Both the position numbers and the translations under genes were made by a program. Under the pieces are notes generated by a model. It did not search any database and was not told the origin of the DNA. It saw only the letters and a program-made list of their open reading frames with translations. DNA of 64,000 bases from an uncultured Pirellulales bacterium (GTDB lineage: Bacteria; Planctomycetota; Planctomycetia; Pirellulales; Thermoguttaceae). Location of the stretch: contig CALLPE010000009.1 of the NCBI GenBank assembly GCA_938015445.1, positions 124,001-188,000 on the forward strand. The letters run 5' to 3'. Position 1 is the stretch's first letter. Each line of letters begins with the position of its first letter. Shown here in pieces: positions 8,572 through 18,000 of this stretch.

Positions 8572-9927
8572 ATGACGAAGAATTTATCGCGACGCGGATT
8601 TGTTCGGGCCGCCGCAGCGGGGTCTGCCGCAATGGCCTGGCTGGGCGCGGGCGGCGCTCCGACTGTGTTGGCCGCCAAGGCAGACAAGCCGGCGCTGTTG
8701 GGAGGTACGCCGGTGCATCAAGGAGGATGGCCCCACTGGCCCAAATGGCAGCAGGCTTGGGAACCGGAGGTGTTAGCGGCGCTGCGCAGCGGCCGATGGT
8801 CGGGCGCCGGCGGCGGTGGCCGAATCGCCCAGTTCGAGGCCGGTTACGCCAAACTGCTGGGCGCTAAGCGCTGCGTGGCCACTGCCAGCGGCACCACCGC
8901 GCTAATGGTCGCTTTGCACGTGATGGGCGTCGACGCCGGCGATGAAGTGATCGTCTCCCCGTACACCTTCATCGCCACCTACAACGCCGTCCTGGCGCAC
9001 AAGGCGCTGCCGGTGTTCGCCGATACCGACCCGGAAACGCTTACCATCGACCCGGCTTCGATCGAAAGCCGCATTACCGATCGGACACGCGCCATACTGC
9101 CCGTACACATCTACGGATTGCCGTGCGACATGGACCGCATCAATGCGGTGGCTAAGAAACACAATTTGGCAGTGGTCGAGGACGCCTGCCAAGCGTGGCT
9201 GGCCGAGTACAAAGGGCGCAAGTGCGGCGTGCTGGGCGACCTGGGGTGTTTCAGCTTCCAGGAGTCGAAGCACATTGCTGCCGGCGAAGGCGGCGCAGTG
9301 ACCGGCGAGAGCGACGAGTTGCTCGACCGCTGCGCGTCATACCGCGATTGCGGCCGGTCGTTCGGGAGTTTCAAGGGCAGCGGATACTTTAGCCACGGCC
9401 TGAACTACCGCATGAAACACTACCAGGCCGAAATCCTATTGCAACAGCTCGACAAGCTCGTGGCTGAAACCCAACTTCGCCGCCAGAATGCCGATTACTT
9501 GACCGCTGCACTGAAGCAGATTCCTGGCATCCAGCCGGTTCGCCTGCCCGATAACAGTCTGCCCGCATGGCATCTCTACCCCTTCTGCTACGACGGCGAG
9601 CAGTTCCACGGTTTGTCGCGCTCCAAGTTCATGCGTGCTCTGGCGGCCGAAGGTGTTCCCTGTAGCGGTGGCTATCACGAGCAGTACTTCGACGGCCTAC
9701 TGGATCAGTTGCTCAACTCGCGGGGCTTCAAAAGATTGTTCCCGCCGGAACGGCTGAAAACGTACCGCGACAGCTTGCACGAACTAAAGGGCAACAAGCT
9801 GGCTTGCAACACCACGGTGGCACTGTTCCACTCGCTACTGCTGGCCCAGCGGAGCGACATGGATCACATCGTCGAGGCAATCAGAAAAATACATGCCCAC
9901 AGCGAGGAGCTGGCCAAGAAGGCTTGA
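8572..9927 (+). CDS. Tat-exported DegT/DnrJ/EryC1/StrS family aminotransferase
   Basis: A PLP-dependent fold-type I enzyme of the sugar aminotransferase family, 451 residues. It starts with a twin-arginine signal (SRRGFVRAAAAG), so it is probably exported folded with its cofactor. Family motifs are clear: ASGTTAL near residue 105, D204 in VVEDACQA (pyridine-nitrogen Asp) and K233 in FSFQESKHIAAGEGGAV (Schiff-base Lys). The presence of Lys means a transaminase or related chemistry, not the Lys-lacking dehydratases. The start has AAGGA about 10 nt upstream. Cytoplasmic homologues make amino sugars; the exported planctomycete forms have no known substrate. The next gene is another Tat-exported sugar-type enzyme, hinting at a shared periplasmic role. 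Confidence 0.93.
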   Translation: MTKNLSRRGFVRAAAAGSAAMAWLGAGGAPTVLAAKADKPALLGGTPVHQGGWPHWPKWQQAWEPEVLAALRSGRWSGAGGGGRIAQFEAGYAKLLGAKRCVATASGTTALMVALHVMGVDAGDEVIVSPYTFIATYNAVLAHKALPVFADTDPETLTIDPASIESRITDRTRAILPVHIYGLPCDMDRINAVAKKHNLAVVEDACQAWLAEYKGRKCGVLGDLGCFSFQESKHIAAGEGGAVTGESDELLDRCASYRDCGRSFGSFKGSGYFSHGLNYRMKHYQAEILLQQLDKLVAETQLRRQNADYLTAALKQIPGIQPVRLPDNSLPAWHLYPFCYDGEQFHGLSRSKFMRALAAEGVPCSGGYHEQYFDGLLDQLLNSRGFKRLFPPERLKTYRDSLHELKGNKLACNTTVALFHSLLLAQRSDMDHIVEAIRKIHAHSEELAKKA

Positions 9928-10225
9928 TCGTTCGACGGCCGATGCAGCGGAGCTGCCACAGTGGCACGGCTGTTTGAGACTACTGCGCACATCGGGGATT
10001 TGAATACAGTTGCACGTTTCACGCCGGTAGGCGGGCGAGGTGGTGTCTAGCTTGACCGGCCCGCAAGCCACAACTACATTTTGCAGGTAGGTCGTTTTGG
10101 ACGTAGATCGTTTCCGAGGGAAGTCGTTTCCGAGGTCGGTGCTGCGCCAGGTGAAGCCGAAAGCCAATTTGTCGGGCAATGTAGTTCATCTGGTTTTGTG
10201 AGCCGAGCTAGCGGGGATACGGGCC

Positions 10226-11647
10226 ATGAATCGACAGAATCGAGCAGCTAGTGAGATTGAAATGAGCCGCCCAGCAAGAATCTCCCGCCGGCGGATGTTC
10301 CGTAAGGTCCTCGGGGCCGCCATTGGGACGGGATGGTTAGTGGCGTTGGTTCCGCGCCGGGTTTGGGGCGCAAACGAGCAAATTGGCGTCGGAATCATCG
10401 GCTGCGGGCGCCGCAACGCACAATTGGTGATCGGCAAAGGTGGGCAGGGCGCTCCGCCGGCCCACGCGCGCATCGTCGCCGCGGCGGACGTGAATATGAA
10501 GCGGGCCGCAGAATGGGGCAGACACTATCGCTGCACGGCCTTTCAGGATTACCGCGCCCTGCTAGACCGCAAGGAAGTGGATGTGGTGATCTATGCCACC
10601 CCTGAGCATTGGCACTATTTGCCGTGCATCCATGCCTGTCAGGCGGGAAAGGACATCTATGGGGAACAGCCGTTGGGTCACACGATCCGCGAAGGGCGGA
10701 AGATGATCGAGGCCGTTCGCAAGTATAAGCGTGTTTTTCAAACCGGCGAGCAGCAGCGTTCCCATCCCGCTACCCGCAGGGCAGTGGAACTGATCCGTAA
10801 CGGGCGGATTGGCAAGATACACACGGTGATTGGGTACAATTACCCTAGTCCCTTCGAGTGCGATTTCCCGCCCCAGCCGCAGCCCGAGTGGCTCGATTGG
10901 GACCGTTGGTGCGGACCCAATGAGCTTGTTCCCTATCATACAGATATATATCTCTCCAGGATTCCCTATGACCGTGAACCACCATTCTACACCTATCCGG
11001 CGGAGAAGTATGCCATCGGTCCCGGCTGGATGTCCTTTCGTCCCTATTCTGGCGGCGAGTTGGTCAACTGGGGATGTCATGGATTGAGCATGGTGCACTG
11101 GGCGCTGGATATGGACCATAGCGGGCCGGTGGAGATCTGGGTGGAACCTGCCGAGAAATTGCAACCGGTGGTGTACCACCTGCCGGAAAAGCGAGATCGG
11201 GGCGATGCGGCCTGCTCGCGGACGATTATCAATTACCGCTACGCCAACGGCGTGGTGCTGACACTGAGTTCCATTGATCCGAAGCTGGGCGGCGGGGCCA
11301 CTTTTATAGGCGATCGAGGGAGAATTACTATCTTCCGCGATGGCTACGAGTGCGATCCGCCGGAATTGGATAAGGACCCGCTGCCCTCCGGAGCTGTGCG
11401 GGTGTATGAAAGCGACGACCACATGAAGAACTTCTTCGAGTGTGTGGTGTCGCGAAAAGACCCCATTATGCCCGTGGAAGCTGGTCATAGCGTGGCCACG
11501 TTGTGCCATCTGGGGAACATAGCCCGCTGGCTAGGGCGCCGCCTGCGATGGGATCCGGGCGCGGAGGTCTTTCCCGGCGACGATGAGGCCAACGCCTATC
11601 TAGATATTCCCCGCCGAAAGGGATACGAGCTGCCGGAAAAGGTATAG
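10226..11647 (+). CDS. Tat-exported Gfo/Idh/MocA family protein with altered EKP motif
   Basis: A 473-residue NAD(P)-binding oxidoreductase-family protein. The Tat signal SRRRMFRK is at residues 20-27; the next Met (10262) would also keep it. The Rossmann motif GIIGCG is at 57-61, followed by the usual ATPEHWH segment. The normally conserved EKP motif, whose Lys takes part in catalysis in this family, reads EQP (E147-Q148-P149). A C-terminal Gfo/Idh/MocA domain of bacterial type follows (WLDWDRWCGPN, GGELVNWGCHGLSMVHWALD). Family members oxidise or epimerise sugars and inositols; whether this one is still a dehydrogenase is doubtful given Lys-to-Gln. A ribosome-binding GGGG lies about 11 nt before the ATG. 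Confidence 0.92.
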   Translation: MNRQNRAASEIEMSRPARISRRRMFRKVLGAAIGTGWLVALVPRRVWGANEQIGVGIIGCGRRNAQLVIGKGGQGAPPAHARIVAAADVNMKRAAEWGRHYRCTAFQDYRALLDRKEVDVVIYATPEHWHYLPCIHACQAGKDIYGEQPLGHTIREGRKMIEAVRKYKRVFQTGEQQRSHPATRRAVELIRNGRIGKIHTVIGYNYPSPFECDFPPQPQPEWLDWDRWCGPNELVPYHTDIYLSRIPYDREPPFYTYPAEKYAIGPGWMSFRPYSGGELVNWGCHGLSMVHWALDMDHSGPVEIWVEPAEKLQPVVYHLPEKRDRGDAACSRTIINYRYANGVVLTLSSIDPKLGGGATFIGDRGRITIFRDGYECDPPELDKDPLPSGAVRVYESDDHMKNFFECVVSRKDPIMPVEAGHSVATLCHLGNIARWLGRRLRWDPGAEVFPGDDEANAYLDIPRRKGYELPEKV

Positions 11648-11759
11648 GGAAGTGGGAACGAGGTTCGCGGGCTGAGCGGGGCAGGTTCGGGAGTGCGTCT
11701 GCAAGTTGTGCCCGTCGTGAAAAGTGATTATACAGACGTGGATACGAGGGAATCCGGAG

Positions 11760-12992
11760 ATGAAGCGAGCAGTCGTGCTGATGGTCATTATTGCATGGGG
11801 GTGCACTCTGGTTGCAGACTGCGCAGAGGTGGCAAACAGACCTTCTATTCGTTACCTCCCTCTTGACGCTCCCGAGGGCATTTCGCAGGCCGTAATAGTG
11901 GACGATATGCCGCTGGTGCATACCCGGCAGTTGCTGCCGTTGGACCGCGAGGGAAACCTAGTGGGGGAAGGCTCTGCTCAGCAACAGATCGAGCAAGTGC
12001 TCGACAACCTGGAGGCAGTGCTGAAAGACTCGGGGTCGGCGATGGACAAACTGGTGCGGGTTCATGTGTATGCGCTATCGACCGCGACGGTCGAGGCTTT
12101 TCGCCAGCAGTTGGCCAAACGGCTGGGCCGACAGGTGCGCCCGGCAATGACCGCCGTACTCACGCCGTTGCCGCACCGCAAAGCACTGATAGCTGTGGAT
12201 GCAGTGGCCGGAGCCGAGTATGGCGGCAGGGAACCGATGCTGAAGCGATGCGCCGCAATAGGCGGAAATGCTAGTCGCGCCGATGCGGCGGTGATACCCA
12301 ACGGGCCGAACAGTGGGGTGGTGTATTTATCGGGTCAACCGGACGAAGGCGGCCTGACGGAGTCTGCCGTCAGCCGGGCGATGTCCACATTGATGGGGAA
12401 TCTGAAGCGATTGAAACTTTCACCGAGGGATGTGGTTCAGGTGAAGGTATTTTTGCGTCCAATGACCTCGTGGGAGGAAGTGTTGCGCGAGGTGGAAAGG
12501 TTTTTCCCCGATCAGATTACTCCGCCAGTGGTCTGTGTGGAGTGGTTGGCGTCGATGCCAGTGGAAATCGAGATGATAGCGCACTATCGGCTCCCGATCG
12601 AGGCCCAGAAAACTGTCGAGTATTACACTCCGCCGGAGGTTCGTCCCTCGCCGATCTTCAGCAAGGTAGCTATTCTGCAAACGAATCGCCAAATCATCTA
12701 TACCAGCGGCATATATGCCCGCGAGCCTAGTCGGGGCGAACCGCAGGGGCTGATGGTCTTCCAGCGGCTGAAAGAGGTCTTGGAGCAGGCCGGCAGTGGG
12801 ATGGGGCAATTGGTAAAGGCTACCTACTACGTAAGCGACGACGACGCCGCCCGCTGGGTCGATCGCACGCGCCCCCGGTTTTTGCACCCCGATTGCCCGC
12901 CGGCAGCTTCCAAAGTCATGGTGCACGGTGTAGGTCAATCGGGGCGGACGATGACCGTGGACATGATTGCCGTAGGCATACCGAGCAAGTAG
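11760..12992 (+). CDS. Secreted protein of three tandem RidA-like (YjgF/UK114) domains
   Basis: A 410-residue protein. The ATG at 11760 gives a clean signal peptide (MKRAVVLMVIIAWGCTLVA) and is preferred to the in-frame GTG at 11724. Three RidA-like domains follow at roughly 25-150, 160-285 and 290-410, each with the strand-helix pattern VVYLSGQ / NLKRLKLSPRDVVQVKVFL / CVEWLAS. RidA is normally a 130-residue homotrimer that deaminates reactive enamines, using an Arg in the P-A-R-x-x-V strand. In all three copies here that position is Met, Val or Ala (PAMTAV, PPVVCV, PAASKV), so classical Rid activity is unlikely. The single chain could fold as a covalent pseudotrimer. It lies 112 nt after the Gfo/Idh/MocA-type gene and 23 nt before acpS. 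Confidence 0.85.
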   Translation: MKRAVVLMVIIAWGCTLVADCAEVANRPSIRYLPLDAPEGISQAVIVDDMPLVHTRQLLPLDREGNLVGEGSAQQQIEQVLDNLEAVLKDSGSAMDKLVRVHVYALSTATVEAFRQQLAKRLGRQVRPAMTAVLTPLPHRKALIAVDAVAGAEYGGREPMLKRCAAIGGNASRADAAVIPNGPNSGVVYLSGQPDEGGLTESAVSRAMSTLMGNLKRLKLSPRDVVQVKVFLRPMTSWEEVLREVERFFPDQITPPVVCVEWLASMPVEIEMIAHYRLPIEAQKTVEYYTPPEVRPSPIFSKVAILQTNRQIIYTSGIYAREPSRGEPQGLMVFQRLKEVLEQAGSGMGQLVKATYYVSDDDAARWVDRTRPRFLHPDCPPAASKVMVHGVGQSGRTMTVDMIAVGIPSK

Positions 12993-13015
12993 GGGCGGTC
13001 AACCGCAAGAGTTCG

Positions 13016-13411
13016 ATGCAACAGATCGTTGGCATTGGAAGCGACATTACCGAGTGCCTGCGAATCGCCCGGCTGATCGAGCGGCACGGCGAGCTATTTT
13101 TACACCGGGTTTTTACGGCGGAAGAGATTCGCTACTGTCAGAGCCGCAGCCAAGCGACGCAGCATTTCACGGCCCGGTGGGCCGCGAAAGAAGCAATCCT
13201 CAAGGCGTTGGGCGCCACTTGGCGCGCAGGGGTAGCCTGGCGCGACATGGAAGTTCGTGCCGACTCCCACGGCCGCCCGTTCGTGGTGCTATCAGGCGGA
13301 GTACTGGAGCTGGCCCAACGGATGGGCGTGGTTCGGATCTTGGTCAGCCTAGCCCATTGCCGCAATTACGCCACGGCTTGTGCGGTGGCAATAGGCAAGG
13401 CGGAAGGCTGA
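13016..13411 (+). CDS. acpS: Holo-[acyl-carrier-protein] synthase
   Basis: Transfers the 4'-phosphopantetheine arm from CoA to the serine of acyl-carrier protein, activating it for fatty-acid synthesis. The protein is 131 residues, full length for the family. The motifs are standard: GIGSDITE (residues 5-12; Asp binds magnesium) and ARWAAKEAILKALG (the W-A-x-K-E signature). The ATG at 13016 gives the usual MxxIVGIG start; the longer frame upstream overlaps the RidA-like gene. It follows that gene by 23 nt and may be cotranscribed. A short CCGAG/CTCGG hairpin after the stop is too weak to call as a terminator. Confidence 0.96.
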   Translation: MQQIVGIGSDITECLRIARLIERHGELFLHRVFTAEEIRYCQSRSQATQHFTARWAAKEAILKALGATWRAGVAWRDMEVRADSHGRPFVVLSGGVLELAQRMGVVRILVSLAHCRNYATACAVAIGKAEG

Positions 13412-13478
13412 CCGCGAAGCTTGTGCAGTGTGCGGTGCTTTGAGCCAAGGAACTGAGCCGAGCAGCTCGGGAGCCGAC

Positions 13479-14363
13479 TCAGGCAGCCATGGCTTCACGA
13501 ATCAGCTCCAGCGTCTCGTCGATTTGGGCAACTGATGAAAATCCGATGGTGAAGCAGTGTACCGTACCCAGCCCGAGCACGTACTTCAGCGACTCGAACC
13601 GCTGCTCTCGGGTCTTGAAGGCCCCCTCGCCGTAGATTTTCATGCCGATCACGCCGCGGCCTTTCTCGAACATCCGCTTCATTTGTGCCGACACGTCTTC
13701 CGGGCTGCCTTCCATGTGACTTTTGAAGGGGTTGATCCGCACCAGATGGACTTCCATTTCTTCGCAGCCGACCGAATCGACCAGGGCGTTGAAGTCGTGG
13801 CACGACACGCCGATGGCCCGTACATGTCCTTTCCGCTTGGCCTCCAGCATCACGTCGATCACTGGGCGCATGTCTTTCGGCCAGCCGCCTTTGGTCATAC
13901 AGTGGATCAGAAGCGTGTCGAGCGTTTCTATGCCCAATTCGCGGCGGTAGCGCTCGATGTCGTCTTTGACGCGGTCGGCAGTGCGGCTGAAGGTCTTAGT
14001 CTGGATGAAGACCTGGTCGCGTTTTAGCTCCTTCAAAGCTGCACCCACGAAAGAATGCATTTTGTAAGAATCGGCTGTGTCGATGTAACGGATGCCGCGG
14101 TCGAAAGCCTCGCGTGTCAAGCGCACAAAGCCTTCCTGACCGAGATTGCGCTGCTCGCGGCCGCCGAAAGAGCCGGTGCCGATTCCCAGCACCGAAGTTT
14201 TGATTCCCGTGTTGCCCAACGTGACGATGTCGGTGCCGCTTTTGACCTTTACTGGGGCGACCGCCGGCTGAGCTTCGGCGGCAAAGCCCTGACGTCCCAA
14301 TAGCGCAGCGCCGGCCAGTGCCGATGCGCCTGCAAGGAACTCGCGACGGGTGATGTCTGACAT
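13479..14363 (-). CDS. Tat-exported aldo/keto reductase
   Basis: A 294-residue protein starting at 14363, where GGAAGGAGTATCC provides a strong ribosome-binding site. The Tat signal (TRREFLAGASALAGAALLG) is followed by an aldo/keto reductase TIM barrel. The catalytic tetrad is intact: D95 and Y100 (IDTADSY), K123 (IQTKTF) and H154 (LLIHCM). Family members reduce aldehydes, ketones and sugars with NADPH. An exported AKR is odd because NADPH is not expected outside the cytoplasm, although this is a recurring planctomycete pattern. It is convergent with acpS. The substrate is unknown. Confidence 0.93.
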   Translation of the reverse strand: MSDITRREFLAGASALAGAALLGRQGFAAEAQPAVAPVKVKSGTDIVTLGNTGIKTSVLGIGTGSFGGREQRNLGQEGFVRLTREAFDRGIRYIDTADSYKMHSFVGAALKELKRDQVFIQTKTFSRTADRVKDDIERYRRELGIETLDTLLIHCMTKGGWPKDMRPVIDVMLEAKRKGHVRAIGVSCHDFNALVDSVGCEEMEVHLVRINPFKSHMEGSPEDVSAQMKRMFEKGRGVIGMKIYGEGAFKTREQRFESLKYVLGLGTVHCFTIGFSSVAQIDETLELIREAMAA

Positions 14364-15035
14364 TGGATACTCCTTCCAACTCTGGCAGGGAAAGGGGAAC
14401 ATGACACGAAAATGATATCCGCGCCGAGTGCAGAAATCCAGTAGCCATTGGCGGCAGATACAGGTGCGTCTACCGATGCCTCCGCAAAAACCACATCAGT
14501 GCCGCAGCCGCGAAAGCGAAAATGGCATCCTATTTTAGCCGACGGGATCTGGAACGTGCCGACATAAGGAGCACGCCGATATGATAAGGATCGCGTCGAT
14601 ATGAACTGTCCCCGGCGATGCGGCCAGATGGAGTTGGACATTTTGCGCCGTGTGAGTTTTGCGGCGCATTTTGTAGACTTGATGGCACGAGACACGCCCC
14701 AATACTATGACTCGGTGTGCCGAAACAACCCCGTCTGCTAAAAAGGCCGCAGTGCATAATGGGGGACGGGCTACCGGCATCTGGGGTGTTGGCAGTGCAA
14801 CGGCGACTTGGGGCTCGCAGTAGTGGGGAGACGGGGGGCCGAATAACGGCAATACACCAAACCCAGCCCCATAAATGATTGACGCTAACAGATTTTTTAC
14901 AGACAATCGACTTAAGCGGAACAATCTAGCTCGACGGCGGCCGCTTCCGGCTGGCACGGCCGTGGTTGCCGCTGGTTTCTTGTGGTTGCGATTTGTTCTG
15001 GTTGCGGTGCTTGAAGCTCTCGAGGATGAAACATC
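14364..15035. other. Non-coding gap between divergent AKR and giant surface-protein genes
   Basis: About 670 nt with only spurious short frames on the minus strand. Just before the giant gene (14960-15015) there is a loose repetition of GTGGTTGCNG / CTGGTTGCGG at about 19-24-nt spacing. It must hold two divergent promoters but I cannot point to a convincing one. Confidence 0.5.
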
Positions 15036-18000
15036 ATGAGTCAGGCTGGCATTTCAGCGTGGAAGCGTCGGCGCCGTCAGCAGAAAGTGCTCAAGGGCAC
15101 TCGGCTGTCATTGGAGTCGCTGGAGCCGCGCACCCTGTTGGGCGCGATGCCGCTGATAAGCGAGCTATTGGCGATCAACAATTCGCCTAACGGTCTGAAG
15201 GACGGCGACGGCCAGCTCAACGATTGGATCGAGTTGTTCAATGCCGGAGACGAACCGCTGGTTCTTAGCGGATGGAAGCTTCGCGACGGCAACAACACCT
15301 GGACCTTTCCGCAGTCTTTTCAGATCAGTCCGCCGGGAAATCCCCATCAGTATGAGGAACTTTTGCGGCTTGATCCGGGCGAGTACCTGGTGGTGATGGC
15401 TTCGGGCAAGGGGGGCGACTCGCGGTACGTAAATCAGTACGGGTACTATCTGGACAGTGCGGGCTTTCTGCACACCAACTTCAGCCTCAAGGGCAGCGGC
15501 GAGTATCTGGGGCTGCTCGATCCGAACAACAACGTGGTTCACGAGTACAACGAGTTTCCCGGCCAATTCGCCGACATCTCGTATGGCATCGCCCAAAATA
15601 TCGAGCAGACGATGTTCGTTGCGCCGGGAGCGACTGCGCGCTATTTCGTGCCTACTGCGCCAGTAAGCAACTGGACGGCTGTCGGGTTCAACGACAGCGC
15701 GTGGCACAGCGGGGCGACGGGACTAGGATATGTATCGCTGGTGCCGGGATTTGCGGTGTGGAACTACAAGGCCACCACGACCGTGAGCAATTTGGATGTG
15801 GCTTTGCAGGTCGCGGCTAATCCCAGCCTGCGTTCGGCTACCTACACGGCCAATCCGGCGGTGATCAATTACTTCAACACCGGCGGTCAGGGGCGGTATA
15901 CCAACAATCAATCGTATTTTCCCGGCTTCAGTTCGGCCGATGTGGATGACTTCGTGCTAGAAGCTCGGGCTTATCTGCAAATACCCGCGGCAGGCCAGTG
16001 GACCTTCGGCGTAAATAGCGACGACGGTTTTTTGCTGAAGATTACCGGCGCGACGACCGTGGCGGTGGTAAGCTCCAGCACTCCGGCAGGCAGCGATACC
16101 ATTTCGTACTTCGACCCGCGCGGCCCGGCCGATACGTTGGGCGTGTTCAACTTCCCGGCGGCCGGCACGTATGAAATGCGGCTGGTGTTTTACGAGCGCG
16201 GCGGAGGCTCGGGAGTGGAGCTTTTCGCCAAGCAAGGATATGCCACAGCTTGGGATTCGACTTTCTATCTGGTCGGCGAAAGCGGCGCGGGCAGACCGCA
16301 GGTTTTCAGCACTCCCATCGGACAGAGCGGCGCGGGTGGCATTCTCGGTTTGACGCAAACAAATGTCGAGTCGCAGCTCAAGGGCGTCAACAGCACTTTG
16401 CTGGTACGGATGGCTTTCGAGTTGGTCGATCCGGGTCAGTATCAGTCGCTCACACTGCGGATGAAGTACGACGATGGTTTCGTGGCCTATTTGAACGGTT
16501 ACGAGGTCGCCCGACGCAACGCCCCAGGCACGGCGGGTCAACCGTTGGCCTGGAACGCAGCGGCTACGGCTCAGCGGGCGGACAGCGAAGTGGTGATGTG
16601 GGAGACGATCGATCTGACGGCGCACCGCGACAAGTTGCTGCCCGGTACAAACGTGCTGGCCATTCAGGCGCTGAACTTCTCGGTCAACGATACGGATTTC
16701 CTCATTCTGCCGGAGCTTTCACAGATCATCGTGCTGGGCTTGGGGGAGCACTATTTCGCCACGCCGACGCCAGGCGCAGCGAACACCTCGGAGTTTTGGC
16801 TCTACGTGCAAGATACGAAGTTCTCGATGGATCGGGGCTTTTACGAGAAGCTGCCCGGTGGCCAAAGCTATTGGTTGCAGATCACCACAGCCACTCCCGG
16901 CGCGACGATTCGCTACACGCTCGACGGCAGCACGCCGACGGCCACCCACGGCACGGTTTACACTGGGCCAATACCCATTAACAGCACCACCATTGTGCGT
17001 GCGGCGGCTTTCAAGCCGTTGTACGAGCCTAGCAACGTTGACACTCATACGTACATATTTGTGGATGACGTGCTGTCACAGCCGGCGCTGCCGCCAGGCT
17101 TTCCGGCAGACTGGAAAGGCACAGCCGCCGACTACGAGATGGACCCGCGCATCCGCGCGGCGGTGGGCGATGCCACGTTGCGCGCCGCGTTGCTATCGCT
17201 GCCGACCATGTCGATCGTCACCGACATGGCTAATCTGTTCGATTCCAACACCGGCATTTACTCTAACCCGACCATGGAGGGCGTGACTTGGGAGCGTCCG
17301 GCCTCGATCGAGTATTTCGATCCGAACAGTTCCCAGCGATTCCAGATCGACGCCGGTCTGCGGATGTACGGGGGGGTGGGGCGGCAGCCGCAATTCAAGA
17401 AGCATTCTTTCCGGTTGTTGTTCAAGCGCGAGTACGGGGCGACGAAACTGCGCTTTCCCTTGTTCGGCGACGATGCTGCGCGGGAGTTCGACTCGATTAT
17501 CCTCCGCTCGAACTTCAACGACGCCTGGGTATGGGGCGGAACCAACGTGCAGTTCATCCGCGACGAGTTCGCCGCCAGGTTACAACTGGCCATGGGCGAT
17601 CCCTCGCGGCACGGCACTTTCGTCCATTTGTACATCAATGGGGTGTACTGGGGGTTGTACAACCCGGTGGAGCGTCCTGACCAGAGTTTCTCGGCCAATT
17701 ATTTCGGCGGTAACAAAGAGGACTGGGACGGGATAAACGCCGGCCAGCCCGTCAGCGGCAGCAGCACGGCGGCCTGGAACGCCTTCATGAGTTTCGACGA
17801 CCAGTATGATCTTACTACCCAGGCCGACTATCAGCGTCTGCAAGGAAACAATCCCGACGGCACCAACAACCCCAACTACGAATGCCTGCTCGACGTTGAC
17901 AACTACATCAAGTACCTGTTGATGAACTTTTATGTGGGCAATCAGGATTGGCCTTCGCACAACTATTACGCGGGCAGGTTGCGCGGGCCGGAAAGCACCG

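Noticed and set aside
13458..13470. Terminator between acpS and the aldo/keto reductase
   Set aside because: The stem is only five base pairs with no T-run on either strand.
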